Below are positions 44,589-54,056 of a stretch of 64,000 bases of DNA, piece by piece (within the stretch, counting starts at the first letter, position 1; each line of letters starts with the position of its first letter). Both the position numbers and the translations under genes were made by a program. The notes below the pieces were generated by a model. That model was given only the letters and a program-made list of their open reading frames with translations, searched no databases and was not told the origin of the DNA. Source of the stretch: JBGPGW01 sp046349515 (GTDB lineage Bacteria; Pseudomonadota; Alphaproteobacteria; CADEGL01); the NCBI GenBank assembly GCA_046349515.1, contig JAXMCE010000014.1, forward strand, positions 21,515 to 85,514, given 5' to 3'.

Positions 44589-45587
44589 ATGTCGCTCATC
44601 GACGGGGTCATGGGGCCGGCGCCGCTTGTCCTGCTGGCCGCGGCCCTCGCCCTGGATGCCGCCTTGCCTATGGCCGTGTGGCCCTTCGGATGGGCTCCGC
44701 ATCCCGTCCGTTGGGTGGGTTGGCTCGCTGTCGTGCTCGAGCGGCGCTTCAATCAGCCGCATGGGTCCCGGACAAGGCGGCGTTTGTCGGGCGTCCTTTC
44801 GACCGCCGTCCTCGCCGGCGCCGCGATGGGCCTCGCCGTCGCGGTTCGAGCGATCGGCCGTGGCGTGCCCTATGGCTGGCTGATCGAGCTGGCGCTTGTG
44901 ACATCTCTCCTTGCCCAGCGCAGCCTTTACGTCCACGTGGCCCGCGTCGCTCGGCCGCTCGCGGCAGGCGATCTTGAAGGCGCGCGTGCGGCCGTGTCCG
45001 AGATCGTTGGCCGCAACCCCGAGTGCCTCGATCGACATGCGGTGGCACGCGCAGCCATCGAATCCCTGGCCGAAAACTTCTCCGACGGGGTCGTCGCTCC
45101 CGTGCTCTTCTACGCATGCTTCGGTCTTCCGGGCCTCGTCCTCTACAAGACCATCAACACGCTGGACAGCATGTGGGGGCATAAATCCGAACGCTTTCTC
45201 GAGTTTGGATTTGCGGCGGCCCGTTTGGATGATGGGCTCAACCTCGTTCCCGCGCGCCTGTCCGGGGCCGTGCTTGCCGTCTCGGCGCTCTTGGTGCCGA
45301 AGGCGGAGATGTGGGAGGCCTGGCGAAGCATGGGGCGGGATGCGGCGAACCATCGCTCCGTCAATGCAGGCTGGCCGGAGAGCGCCATGGCGGGCGCGCT
45401 CGGCATCGCGATCGCGGGACCGAGACGCTACGGCGATGTGCTGGTCAATGACTCATGGATGGGCGGGGGGCGACAGAATGTCGAGGCCGCCGACATTTTC
45501 CGCGCGCTCGGGCTCTATGCCGTCGCCTGCCTCTTGCTTTGGCTCGGCGTTCTTTCCGCGGCTCTCGTGGCGGACTTGCGCCTGTAA
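44589..45587 (+). CDS. cobD: adenosylcobinamide-phosphate synthase CobD/CbiB
   Basis: A 332-residue integral membrane protein that attaches (R)-1-amino-2-propanol O-phosphate to adenosylcobyric acid. Hydrophobic helices at about 12-30, 80-98, 108-125, 180-200, 230-248 and 305-325 alternate with the conserved WPFGWAPHPVRWVGW, ESLAENFSDGVVAPVLFY, KTINTLDSMWGHKS and GRRYGDVLVNDSWMG type loops. ATG 44589 is chosen over TTG 44583. It is divergent from cbiX, and its stop is convergent with the cobQ stop, two bases apart. Confidence 0.93.
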   Translation: MSLIDGVMGPAPLVLLAAALALDAALPMAVWPFGWAPHPVRWVGWLAVVLERRFNQPHGSRTRRRLSGVLSTAVLAGAAMGLAVAVRAIGRGVPYGWLIELALVTSLLAQRSLYVHVARVARPLAAGDLEGARAAVSEIVGRNPECLDRHAVARAAIESLAENFSDGVVAPVLFYACFGLPGLVLYKTINTLDSMWGHKSERFLEFGFAAARLDDGLNLVPARLSGAVLAVSALLVPKAEMWEAWRSMGRDAANHRSVNAGWPESAMAGALGIAIAGPRRYGDVLVNDSWMGGGRQNVEAADIFRALGLYAVACLLLWLGVLSAALVADLRL

Positions 45588-45589
45588 GC

Positions 45590-47119
45590 TCAGCGCTTCC
45601 GCGCGATCGCGAGCAGCTGGTCCAAGTCAAGGTGGGCCGCGAGGTGATCGGCGAGGCGGTCGAGCGCTTGTTCGACCTGCTGCTCATAACGGGCGCCGGG
45701 CGCGCGCCCCTCGCGGATGGAAGCGAGAAAGGCGCCGCGAAAGGCGTCCGATGAGAACAAGCCATGAAGGTAGCAACCCTCGATCAACCCGGAGCTCGAT
45801 CGAGCGCCGTCGAGTGCACCGCCGTCGAAACGTAAGAGCGGATTCGCGAGATCGGGTCCCCGTGTCTCCCCCATGTGCATCTCGAAGCCTTTGACGGTCG
45901 CGCCCGTGGGCAGATGGACCGCGGCCACTTCGCGCAAGACCTTGGACGGGCCGATCGTTGTCTCGATGTCAAGGAAGCCGAGGCCGACGGACTCTCCCGG
46001 CGAGCCCTCGATTCCCGACGGGTCGTGTACGGCGTGCCCCAGCATCTGGTATCCCCCGCACAGGCCGAGAATCCGCACGCCGCGGCGATGGAGGGCGCGG
46101 AGGTCGATATCCCAACCCTGGGCCTTGAGGAAGGCGAGGTCGCTGCGCGTGGACTTGCTTCCCGGCAGAATCACGACGTCCGAGTCTGCCGGCACGACCT
46201 CGCCCGTCTGGACAAAGCGCACCCGCACATCGGTCTCCGATGACAAGGGGTCGAAGTCGTCGAAATTCGCGATTCTCGGATAGCGAAGAATCGCAATCTC
46301 GATGGGCTTCGCGTCCGCGCCGCCGGTGGCCGGTCGTCGGTCATCGAGCGCGACGCTGTCTTCATCGGGTAGGAGCCGTGCAAGGTCGAGATAGGGCACG
46401 ACCCCGAGGCACGGAAGCGCCGTCCGGCGTTCGATGATCGCGCGGCCGCCGGCGAAGAGCGAGGGATCGCCGCGGAACTTGTTGATGATGAATCCCGCGA
46501 GGTGGCGGCGCTCGGCGGCGGTCAGGAGAGTCCAGGTGCCGATGAGGCTCGCGATCACGCCGCCGCGCGCGATATCGCCGACGAGCACCACGGGCACATC
46601 GGCTGCTCGGGCGAAGCCCATGTTGGCAATATCGCCCGCGCGCAAATTCACCTCCGCCGGGCTGCCCGCTCCTTCGGCAAGCACGAGGTCGCACTGGTCC
46701 GATAGTCTCGCGAAGCTTTCGAGGACACGCGGCAGGAGCTTCGGTTTCCACTGCGCATAGTCGCGCGCGGCAGCCGTGCCGGCGACGCGCCCTTGGACGA
46801 TGATCTGTGCGCCGGTCTCCGATTGCGGTTTCAAGAGAACCGGGTTCATGTCGGGATGAGGCGGCGTGCCACAGGCCCGTGCTTGAAGCGCCTGGGCTCG
46901 TCCGATTTCCCCGCCGCCATCGGTGACGGCGGCGTTGTTCGACATGTTCTGAGGCTTGAAAGGCCTTACGCGAAGGCCGCGGCGCACGAAGGCTCGCGCG
47001 AGGCCGGCCACGAGAAGCGACTTTCCGACGCTCGAGCCGGTTCCTTGGATCATCAGCGCGGGCGTGCGTGCGCTGACCTCCGCACGCCGCCCGCGGGACG
47101 TTCGCCTATTGCACGACAA
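45590..47119 (-). CDS. cobQ: cobyric acid synthase
   Basis: A CobQ of about 509 residues that amidates the b, d, e and g chains of adenosylcobyrinate diamide. The P-loop region MIQGTGSSVGKSLLVAGLARAF, VRPFKPQNMSNNA, VLAEGAGSPAEVNL and the glutaminase part with Cys in GLCGGYQMLG plus GFEMHMG are intact. The start is uncertain: TTG 47119 is the first in-frame start (overlapping the SYLF stop), and ATG 47053 would begin at the P-loop strand itself. It is last in the riboswitch-led run. Confidence 0.93.
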   Translation of the reverse strand: MSCNRRTSRGRRAEVSARTPALMIQGTGSSVGKSLLVAGLARAFVRRGLRVRPFKPQNMSNNAAVTDGGGEIGRAQALQARACGTPPHPDMNPVLLKPQSETGAQIIVQGRVAGTAAARDYAQWKPKLLPRVLESFARLSDQCDLVLAEGAGSPAEVNLRAGDIANMGFARAADVPVVLVGDIARGGVIASLIGTWTLLTAAERRHLAGFIINKFRGDPSLFAGGRAIIERRTALPCLGVVPYLDLARLLPDEDSVALDDRRPATGGADAKPIEIAILRYPRIANFDDFDPLSSETDVRVRFVQTGEVVPADSDVVILPGSKSTRSDLAFLKAQGWDIDLRALHRRGVRILGLCGGYQMLGHAVHDPSGIEGSPGESVGLGFLDIETTIGPSKVLREVAAVHLPTGATVKGFEMHMGETRGPDLANPLLRFDGGALDGARSSSGLIEGCYLHGLFSSDAFRGAFLASIREGRAPGARYEQQVEQALDRLADHLAAHLDLDQLLAIARKR

Positions 47120-47786
47120 CGGCCGTCCGGAGTGCCTCTGCGTCCGGATTCCGGAACGAGCGATCCATCACGATGGCACGCGCGGTCGCGCCGGTGCCGT
47201 AGAAGTCCCGGTTGAGATCAGCCCGTTCCGACACGACGGAGCCCGTGAACGCGCCGCCGGCAAAGAGGCCGCGGTTCTTCGTATACGCTTCGATGTCGGC
47301 GGAGAGCGCGGTCGTCGTCGAACCGGCGATGCCTTGACCGACTTCACCAAACGCGATGCTCGCATCGAAGCCAAGCTTCATGTTGTTGTTGAGGATCGCG
47401 TTCAGGCCTTTGAGCGTGTTGATGACGAACACGGCCTCGGAGTCCTGGAAGCCGATCTGAAGGCCGACGCTTCCGCCGCCGAGCGAGAAGAATGCGGGGT
47501 AGCTCCATTCGCCATTGGCGTCGCGCGACATCAAGACGCCGCTGCCGCCTTCGCCGCCAATGATGAGGCCGCCTCTCAGCAGCGACGGAATGATCAGGAC
47601 ACCCTGCGCGTTTTTGAGCGCGGCGCGCATGCGCGTGAAATCCGGATTGGCGAGTAGCTTCTCGATGGTGAAGCGTGATTTGTCGATCAGCACCTGCTGC
47701 TGGTTCTCGGCCCGCGCCGCCGACGCGCTCAAGAAAAGCGCGAGGGCGATGAGGGGACTGATCAGGGCTCGAAAGGTCACTGTCAT
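47106..47786 (-). CDS. exported SYLF (Ysc84-like) domain protein
   Basis: A 226-residue protein with a signal peptide (cleavage near ARAEN) and a SYLF/DUF500 lipid-binding domain: PSLLRGGLIIGGEGGSGVLMSR, GSVGLQIGFQDSEAVFVINT and YTKNRGLFAGGAFTGSVV. Bacterial SYLF proteins are envelope-located and poorly understood. It is inserted between cobO (20 bases upstream) and cobQ, whose start overlaps its stop, so it would be under the same riboswitch-led transcript. A role in corrinoid or cobalt handling in the periplasm is only inference. Confidence 0.88.
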   Translation of the reverse strand: MTVTFRALISPLIALALFLSASAARAENQQQVLIDKSRFTIEKLLANPDFTRMRAALKNAQGVLIIPSLLRGGLIIGGEGGSGVLMSRDANGEWSYPAFFSLGGGSVGLQIGFQDSEAVFVINTLKGLNAILNNNMKLGFDASIAFGEVGQGIAGSTTTALSADIEAYTKNRGLFAGGAFTGSVVSERADLNRDFYGTGATARAIVMDRSFRNPDAEALRTAVVVQ

Positions 47787-47806
47787 AAGTCCACTCCTTG
47801 GTGGTT

Positions 47807-48427
47807 TCAGAACTCGATGCCGGGCTGGGCTTTGACGCCTTCGCGGAACGGGTGCTTCACCAGCGTCATGTCCGTCACCAGATCCGCGAGCTCGACGAGC
47901 TCCGGCTTAGCGTTGCGGCCCGTCACGACCACATGCAGCTCTGGTCGACGGTTCCGCAGGACGGAAATCACCTCCGCCACCGGCAAATAGTCGTAACGTA
48001 ACACAATATTGAGTTCATCGAGAATTACCATACTAAATGTGGGGTCGAGGATCATTTCCCTGGCCGCCGCCCACGCCTCTTCCGCTGCTTGGATGTCGCG
48101 AGCGCGGTCCTGGGTATCCCAAGTGAATCCTTCTCCCATGCGCCGCATCGTGACCTGATCGCCGAATCGCTCGAGCGCCCTCCTCTCGCCTGTCTCCCAG
48201 GCGCCCTTGACGAACTGGACGATACCAAGACGCCAACCGTGGCCGAGGGCGCGGAGCGCGAGGCCGAAGGCCGCTGTCGACTTTCCTTTGCCCTTGCCGG
48301 TATGGACGATCAAAAGGCCCTTTTCCCTGGTCTTCGTCGCAAGAATCTTGGCCCGCGCGGCTTTGCGTTTGGCCATTTTCTCGGCATGGCGGCGATTGAC
48401 CTCGGTCTCGTCCTCGACGTCGCTCAT
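47807..48427 (-). CDS. cobO: cob(I)yrinic acid a,c-diamide adenosyltransferase CobO/BtuR
   Basis: A 206-residue CobA/BtuR-type adenosyltransferase that transfers the adenosyl group of ATP to Co(I)rrinoids. The N-terminus is followed by the P-loop-like HTGKGKGKSTAAFGLALRALGHG, then IVQFVKG, GEGFTWDTQD and LDELNIVLRYDYL and VVTGRNA. ATG 48427 overlaps the cobN stop by four bases. The 21 codons upstream in the open frame are cobN shadow. Confidence 0.95.
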   Translation of the reverse strand: MSDVEDETEVNRRHAEKMAKRKAARAKILATKTREKGLLIVHTGKGKGKSTAAFGLALRALGHGWRLGIVQFVKGAWETGERRALERFGDQVTMRRMGEGFTWDTQDRARDIQAAEEAWAAAREMILDPTFSMVILDELNIVLRYDYLPVAEVISVLRNRRPELHVVVTGRNAKPELVELADLVTDMTLVKHPFREGVKAQPGIEF

Positions 48428-51400
48428 GTTCCCCCATCGGCCACGAGGTTTTGCAGGATTCCGTGGGTGCTGTTGGCGCGGGGGCGCCACAAGCCCCGCG
48501 CCTGGGCCTCGAGCAGGCGCGCGCCCATATCTCGAAGAGCCGCAGGGTTATGCGCCTCGAGGAAGCCTCGGACATCATCGTCTCGGATGTAGGCGTCAAA
48601 TACGGCATCAAAATGGTGATCGCCCACGACCCGGGCGGTTGCCGCGAAGGCAAACAGATAGTCGACCGTCGCGGCCATCTCGAATGCGCCTTTGTAGCCG
48701 TGGCGCATCACGCCCTGAATCCATTTGGGATTGACGACGCGGGCACGGACCACGCGCCCGATCTCCTCTTGGAGCGTGCGAATCCGGGGGCTTTCGGGCC
48801 TGGCATGGTCGCCGTGGTAGAGGGCGGGTTGCTCGCCCGAAAGGGACCGGACCGCGGCGGCGAGCCCGCCTTCGAACTGGTAGTAGTCGTCGCTGTCGAG
48901 GATGTCGTGTTCGCGATTGTCCTGGTTCTGGAGGACGGCCTGGGTGTTCGACAGGCGTCGCTCGAAGAGCTGGTGGGCGGCCTGCCCCTCCGCGCCCGCT
49001 CCGTAGGCGTAACCGCCCCAAACGACGTAGGCGCGGGCGAGATCGGCATCGCTCGTCCATCCCCGCTCATCGATGAGCGCTTGAAGTCCCGCGCCATAAG
49101 CGCCCGGCTTCGAGCCGAAGACGCGATAGATGGAGCGCCTGTCCGCCTCGGCCGCCGTCAAGCCAGAGGCAAGAAGCTCTTCGCGCTCCGTCCTCGCGCG
49201 CCCGGCCAGGGGATTCACCGACTCTGGCTCATCGAGTGCGGCCACGGCACGGACCGCCGAATCGAAAAGATCGATCAGGTTTGGAAACGCGTCTCGAAAG
49301 AATCCGGAAATGCGCAGGGTCACGTCGACGCGCGGCCGGTCAAGGACTCCTGCCGGAAGAATCTCGAAGCCCGTGACGCGCCGCGACGCGGTGTCCCATG
49401 TGGGTCTCACGCCCATGAGGGCAAGCGCCTGGGCGATATCATCGCCGCCTGTCCGCATGTTGCTTGTGCCCCAGGCGGAGAGCGCGAGCGTCTTCGGGAA
49501 CTCCCCGTGGTCTTGGGCGTAGCGTTCGACGAGCAAGCTGGCCGCCTTCCAGCCGAGCTGCCAAGCGGCCGGTGTCGGCACGGTCCGTGTGTCGACGGAA
49601 TAAAAATTTCGGCCGGTGGGGAGGACGTCGGCACGGCCGCGCGTGGGGGCGCCCGACGGGCCGGGCTTGACGAACCGTCCGTCGAGCCCGTCGAGCAGGC
49701 CGTGCTGCTCGGATTCTCCTGAGCCGAGAACGGCCGGCCGTATCACGGTGCGCAGGTGGTCGAGCACGGCGGCGGTCCGCCCCCAGTGAGTCTCGGGCGC
49801 GATCGTGCCGGCGACGAGCGAATGCGCGAGACCCTCGATCCGTTCGACCGTGTCGCCCTTGGTGCGCCAGCCATCATCGGTGCCGAGCGCGCCGGGCCGA
49901 GGTCCTGTCCATGGATCGGCAAGCCGGCAATCGAGTGGGTCGAAGTCGAGCTCGAGGTCTCCTGCGATGGCGCGGATGAGGGATGCATTCCCTCCCATTC
50001 CGCCATCCCGGGGCACGCGCAGGAGGGCGACGAGGAGGTCAGTGAGCTGGTCGCCCGCAGGCACTCGGCCAAAGACGTGGAGGCCGTCGCGAATCTGCAT
50101 CTCTTTGAGTTCGCAGAGATGGTTGTCGAGCTTGGAGAGTGCCGATAGTTCATCGTCATCGGGCGCGATCGCGCAGTCGCGGTCGAGACCGAGCCGTGCC
50201 GCGTGGTCGAGAATTTGCCGCCCCAGGACTTTGAGCCGGCGCGGGTCGACCCCGGAAGCCTCGTAGTATTCGTCGACCAGCGCTTCCAGGTCCTTGAGCG
50301 GTCCATAGCTCTCGGCGCGGGTGAGCGGCGGCGTCAAATGGTCAATGATGACGGCGGACGCGCGTCGCTTCGCCTGGGTGCCCTCGCCCGGATCGTTGAC
50401 GATGAATGGATAGAGGTGGGGCATCGGTCCCAGGATCGCATCGGGAAAGCATGCGGATGACAGCGCGAGCGACTTGCCGGGCAGCCATTCGAGGTTGCCA
50501 TGCTTGCCCAGATGGATGATCGCTTGCGCGCGGAAACCGTCGCGGAGCCAGGCGTAGAAGGCAAGATAGCCGTGCGGCGGGACGAGGGCGGGGTCGTGAT
50601 AGCTCTTCTGAGGGTCGATGTTGTAGCCGCGTGCGGGCTGGATGCCGACGACGAGGTTGCCGCAGCGAAGGGCGGCTATCCTGAACGCACCGCAATCGGT
50701 GCGGCCCGGACGGAAGAACGGATCGCGCTCGGGAGGACCCCAGCGCGCCGTGACTTGCTCCTGCACCGGCCGCGGCAGAGCTGAAAACCAAGCCGCGTAG
50801 TCGGCCAGGGAGAATTCCTCCCCGTTTCCGCTGGCCGTCGGCCGGGCATTCGTCGGGCCATCGAGGAGCTGGGTGATGAGAGCGCCGCTATCCGCGGGAA
50901 CGTCACGGACGTCGTAGCCTGCCGTACGCATCGCTTCCATCACGGTCAGGGCCGAGGCGGGCGTATCGAGGCCGACGCCGTTGCCGATGCGGCCGTCACG
51001 ATTGGGATAGTTGGCAAGGATGAGGGCCACGCGCCGATCCTCAGGCGCCGTTCGGCGGAGCTTCGTCCAGTTGCGCGCGAGCGCCGCGACGTGATCGACG
51101 CGATCGCCGACCGGGCGATAGCCGACGACGTCCGTCTCGGTCGCCCGGTCCGTGGTGATGACATCCTTGAACGACACGGCGCGGGACAGGACGCGCCCGT
51201 CCACTTCGGGAAGCGCCACGTTCATGGCGATATCGCGCGCCGAAAGGCCGCGTGTCGTTGACGACCACGCCGCTTCGGTATCGCTTGCGAAGACGACTTG
51301 GAGCACCGGCGCCTCAATGCCATCGAACGGCGTCGCACTGCGTGCGCCCGGTGCCGATACGGAGAAGCCTGTCGTGTTGAGGATGATTGAGGGTCGCGTG

Positions 51401-52179
51401 CCTTCGTGGAGAGTTTCGATGAGCGAGGCGGAAACCGGATCCTTGAGACTCGAGACGAAGATCGGCAGTGGGCCGAGTCCCTCTCGCACCAGCGATTCGA
51501 TCAGCGCATCAACCGCGCGAAGGTTCCCTGCCTGTACGAGCGCCCGGTAGAAAATGAGGGATGCGACCGGAGCGTCTGCCGGCCAGTGGCGGCGCACATC
51601 GTCGAGCATCGGCTGTCTCGAGCCAGGCCAATAAAGCCCCGCCCGCAGCAACGGGATAGGTTCGTTCCAATCGAGGGGATGTCCGATCAGAGTCGCCGAA
51701 TAACGAAGGAGATTCTCGGCGTTCTCGATCCCGCCGTTGACGAGAAACTGCCACAGTCGATGGGTGATGTCGTTGCCGAGCGTCGAGTGCGATTGAAGCT
51801 CGGCATCGGGCTGATCGTCGCCCGGCACCATGGCAAGCGCGATGCCGCGTTCCCGACAGACGCGCGCAATTTCATCGACCCCGTAGGGCCAATAGCCCCG
51901 GCCGCCGAGGAGGCGCAGGATGACGAGCCGGGCCGCTCCGACGATCTTCTCGACGTAGAGATCGACCGACATGTTGTGGGCGAGGCGAGTCAAGTTGGCG
52001 AGCCGCACCCTCGGCATGGGTTGGGCGGCTGATTCCCGAAGATGTCGCGTCGCTTCCGCAAGACACGCGATCTCCGTGTCCGCCGCCGTCAGTACGACGA
52101 TGTCGCCCGGCGTCTGGCCAAGGTCGACCGCCTCGCGGCCATCAGCGATGACTCCGGGCTGTGCCGCTAGAAGGTGCAT
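48424..52179 (-). CDS. cobN: cobaltochelatase subunit CobN
   Basis: A 1251-residue CobN, the large magnesium-chelatase-H-like subunit of the ATP-dependent late cobalt chelatase. Marks: RLLGGRGYWPYGVDEIARV near 90, HLGKHGNLEWLPGKSLALS in the middle with metal-facing His, TGRNFYSVDTRTVPTPAAW, and AWGTSNMRTGGDDIAQALALMG near 1000. It acts on hydrogenobyrinate a,c-diamide with CobS and CobT chelatase subunits, which are not in this window. ATG 52179 has GAGGCGGG upstream; the longer frame to 52560 is antisense to cobW. Confidence 0.93.
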   Translation of the reverse strand: MHLLAAQPGVIADGREAVDLGQTPGDIVVLTAADTEIACLAEATRHLRESAAQPMPRVRLANLTRLAHNMSVDLYVEKIVGAARLVILRLLGGRGYWPYGVDEIARVCRERGIALAMVPGDDQPDAELQSHSTLGNDITHRLWQFLVNGGIENAENLLRYSATLIGHPLDWNEPIPLLRAGLYWPGSRQPMLDDVRRHWPADAPVASLIFYRALVQAGNLRAVDALIESLVREGLGPLPIFVSSLKDPVSASLIETLHEGTRPSIILNTTGFSVSAPGARSATPFDGIEAPVLQVVFASDTEAAWSSTTRGLSARDIAMNVALPEVDGRVLSRAVSFKDVITTDRATETDVVGYRPVGDRVDHVAALARNWTKLRRTAPEDRRVALILANYPNRDGRIGNGVGLDTPASALTVMEAMRTAGYDVRDVPADSGALITQLLDGPTNARPTASGNGEEFSLADYAAWFSALPRPVQEQVTARWGPPERDPFFRPGRTDCGAFRIAALRCGNLVVGIQPARGYNIDPQKSYHDPALVPPHGYLAFYAWLRDGFRAQAIIHLGKHGNLEWLPGKSLALSSACFPDAILGPMPHLYPFIVNDPGEGTQAKRRASAVIIDHLTPPLTRAESYGPLKDLEALVDEYYEASGVDPRRLKVLGRQILDHAARLGLDRDCAIAPDDDELSALSKLDNHLCELKEMQIRDGLHVFGRVPAGDQLTDLLVALLRVPRDGGMGGNASLIRAIAGDLELDFDPLDCRLADPWTGPRPGALGTDDGWRTKGDTVERIEGLAHSLVAGTIAPETHWGRTAAVLDHLRTVIRPAVLGSGESEQHGLLDGLDGRFVKPGPSGAPTRGRADVLPTGRNFYSVDTRTVPTPAAWQLGWKAASLLVERYAQDHGEFPKTLALSAWGTSNMRTGGDDIAQALALMGVRPTWDTASRRVTGFEILPAGVLDRPRVDVTLRISGFFRDAFPNLIDLFDSAVRAVAALDEPESVNPLAGRARTEREELLASGLTAAEADRRSIYRVFGSKPGAYGAGLQALIDERGWTSDADLARAYVVWGGYAYGAGAEGQAAHQLFERRLSNTQAVLQNQDNREHDILDSDDYYQFEGGLAAAVRSLSGEQPALYHGDHARPESPRIRTLQEEIGRVVRARVVNPKWIQGVMRHGYKGAFEMAATVDYLFAFAATARVVGDHHFDAVFDAYIRDDDVRGFLEAHNPAALRDMGARLLEAQARGLWRPRANSTHGILQNLVADGGT

Positions 52180-52213
52180 CCCGCCTCGGATCGCCGCGGG
52201 TGCGTGTTGTGGA

Positions 52214-53272
52214 TCACGGCGTTTGGTGCTGGCCGCCGATGTGCGCGGCGATGGCGGCGTGGTCGAGGCCCTTCGACCCGATGACGACGAGCTGGCTCCG
52301 GCGGATTTCGTCCGCGCGCCATGGGCGATCGAAATAGTGCTGGATGCGCGTGCCCACTCCCTGGATGACGAGCCGCATGGGCTTTCCCGCCACGTCGATG
52401 AAACCTTTGACCCGCAGCACATCGTGCGCTTCCGCTGCGGCCTCGATGCGTCGGCACAGCGCCGCGGGGTCGGGGATGATCGGGAGCGCGATCGTGAAGC
52501 TCTCGAAGTCATCGTGATCGTGTTCGATCTCGCCGTCATGGTGTGACGGTCTCGTCGCAAGGTCGTCTTCGGCGCCGATCCCCAATCCCAAGAGCACGTC
52601 CGTGCCGATCACGCCATGCGTCGTGGGAAGCACCTTTGCGGCCGGGCGAAGAGCGGAGCGGAGCCGTTCCGTGACCTCGTCGCGAGCGGCGGCATCGACG
52701 AGGTCGCACTTGTTGAGCAGCACCACATCGGCCGCCGCGATCTGGTCGTCGAACACTTCGGCAAGCGGATTGTCATGGTCGAGAGATGGATCGTCGCGGC
52801 GCTGAGCCGCGATGGCATCGGGATCATCGGCGAAGCGGCCGTCGGCGACCGCCGCCGCATCGACCACGGCGACGACGCCGTCGACGGTGACCCGGCTCCG
52901 CACCTCGGGCCACTGGAACGCTTTCACAAGCGGCTTGGGCAGGGCCAAGCCGGACGTCTCGATGATGATGTGGTCCGGAGGATCGTCACGCTCGATCAAC
53001 CGCTCGATGGTCGGCAGGAAATCGTCGGCAACGGTGCAGCAGATGCAGCCATTGGCCAGTTCGATGACGTCTTCGTCCTTGCAGTTCGGGATGCCGCAGC
53101 CGTCGATGATGTCGCGATCGATGCCGAGCGAGCCGAACTCGTTGATGACGAGGGCGAGCCGCCGTCCGTTGGCCGACTGGAGAAGATGGCGGATGAGGCT
53201 GGTCTTGCCGGCGCCGAGAAAGCCGGTAATCACCGTGGCGGGAATCTTCTGACGGGAGGGATTCATTGTCAT
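52214..53272 (-). CDS. cobW: CobW, GTP-dependent metallochaperone of cobalamin synthesis
   Basis: A 352-residue G3E-family GTPase thought to deliver cobalt to CobN. GTP motif GFLGAGKTSLIRHLL, metal-binding GCICC near residue 72, the EIxETSGLALP segment and NKCD guanine motif are present, with a His/Asp-rich loop (SHHDGEIEHDHDD) near 240. It overlaps cobP by four bases and precedes cobN by 34. Two ATGs, 53272 and 53266, could start it. Confidence 0.94.
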   Translation of the reverse strand: MTMNPSRQKIPATVITGFLGAGKTSLIRHLLQSANGRRLALVINEFGSLGIDRDIIDGCGIPNCKDEDVIELANGCICCTVADDFLPTIERLIERDDPPDHIIIETSGLALPKPLVKAFQWPEVRSRVTVDGVVAVVDAAAVADGRFADDPDAIAAQRRDDPSLDHDNPLAEVFDDQIAAADVVLLNKCDLVDAAARDEVTERLRSALRPAAKVLPTTHGVIGTDVLLGLGIGAEDDLATRPSHHDGEIEHDHDDFESFTIALPIIPDPAALCRRIEAAAEAHDVLRVKGFIDVAGKPMRLVIQGVGTRIQHYFDRPWRADEIRRSQLVVIGSKGLDHAAIAAHIGGQHQTP

Positions 53273-53829
53273 CGCGTGTCCTTGAGGATCATGGGCAGGC
53301 CGGCTACGAGGAAGGCGACAAAATCCGAAATATTCGCGAGCGCCTGGTTGAGGTGTCCCGCCGCATCGCGGAACCGGCGCGCGAGGGCGTTGTCGGGCAC
53401 GATGCCGAGTCCCACTTCGTTCGAGACGAACACGACGGGACTTCGCCAGCTTGCGCGAGCCTTGAGAAGGTCGGCGCTCGCTGCCTCCGGATCGCGTCCC
53501 TCAAGGAGGAGATTGCTCAGCCATAGCGTCAGGCAGTCGACCAAAATCGGCCGTCCGCCCAATGTATGTCGGTCGATTGCGCCGACGAGATCAAGCGGCT
53601 CCTCGATCGTCATCCAGTCGGGACCGCGGCGGGCACGGTGGGCGGCGATCCGGTGCGCCATCTCCGCATCGCCAGGCGTGGCCGTGGCGAGATAAAGGCC
53701 GGGTCCGCTGATGAGCGATTCCGCATACCGGCTCTTGCCCGAACGGGCGCCACCCAGGATGAGGGAAATGGGCGCAAGGGGACGGTCGAGTGAACGATCG
53801 ACCGTGCGCGTCGCAGCCGCTGAATCCAT
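53269..53829 (-). CDS. cobP: adenosylcobinamide kinase/GTP guanylyltransferase
   Basis: A 186-residue CobP/CobU that phosphorylates adenosylcobinamide and forms adenosylcobinamide-GDP. P-loop ILGGARSGKSRYAE is at about 24-37, YLATATPGDAEM, RIAAHRARRGPDWMTIEEP, DCLTLWLSNLL and VFVSNEVGLGIVP follow the family. ATG 53829 has GGAGGAT five bases upstream, and that ribosome-binding site sits in a hairpin just behind a B12 riboswitch. It is first of the riboswitch-controlled genes. Confidence 0.95.
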   Translation of the reverse strand: MDSAAATRTVDRSLDRPLAPISLILGGARSGKSRYAESLISGPGLYLATATPGDAEMAHRIAAHRARRGPDWMTIEEPLDLVGAIDRHTLGGRPILVDCLTLWLSNLLLEGRDPEAASADLLKARASWRSPVVFVSNEVGLGIVPDNALARRFRDAAGHLNQALANISDFVAFLVAGLPMILKDTR

Positions 53830-53834
53830 GCGCG

Positions 53835-53851
53835 ATCCTCCGCCCGAGGAT
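53835..53851 (-). promoter_or_regulatory. hairpin that covers the cobP ribosome-binding site
   Basis: On the minus strand ATCCTC-GGGCG-GAGGAT (53851-53835). The 3' arm contains the GGAGGAT Shine-Dalgarno, five bases before the cobP ATG. It is 26 bases beyond the aptamer and fits the expression platform of a translation-type riboswitch. Confidence 0.75.
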
Positions 53852-53876
53852 GTGCTTGTTGCCTCCGCGTCGGAGA

Positions 53877-54054
53877 GGTCTCCTGGCTCGGGGTCGTCGA
53901 CGACGGAACCTTCCCAACCGCGCGAGCCTCGCGACCCGCTTCGTCAGTGGCCTTGTGCCGTCGCCTCGCCGCTTACAGTTGCGGGGGCAGCGCCGGGTTT
54001 GGCGGCTCGGGAGCCACCGCACCGGACTTCCCTGTTCCGACGCGAGAGCGACCC
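53877..54054 (-). promoter_or_regulatory. cobalamin (AdoCbl-type) riboswitch upstream of cobP
   Basis: On the minus strand, in order: GGGTC at the 5' P1 side (54054), GGAACAGGGAAGTCCGGTG, GCCCCCGCAACTGTAAGC (around 53971-53988), GCCACTG (53951-53945), GGGAAGG (53915-53909) and GAGCCAGGAGACC (53889-53877). These are the conserved B12-box blocks with correct order and spacing. Adenosylcobalamin binding should lower cobP-cobW-cobN-cobO-(SYLF)-cobQ expression. The 5' end lies two bases after the cobC stop, so the element is inside a longer transcription unit. Confidence 0.95.
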
Positions 54055-54056
54055 TA

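Noticed and set aside
52180..52560. N-terminal extension of cobN
   Set aside because: It is antisense-phase overlap with cobW; ATG 52179 with its own ribosome-binding site gives the family N-terminus.
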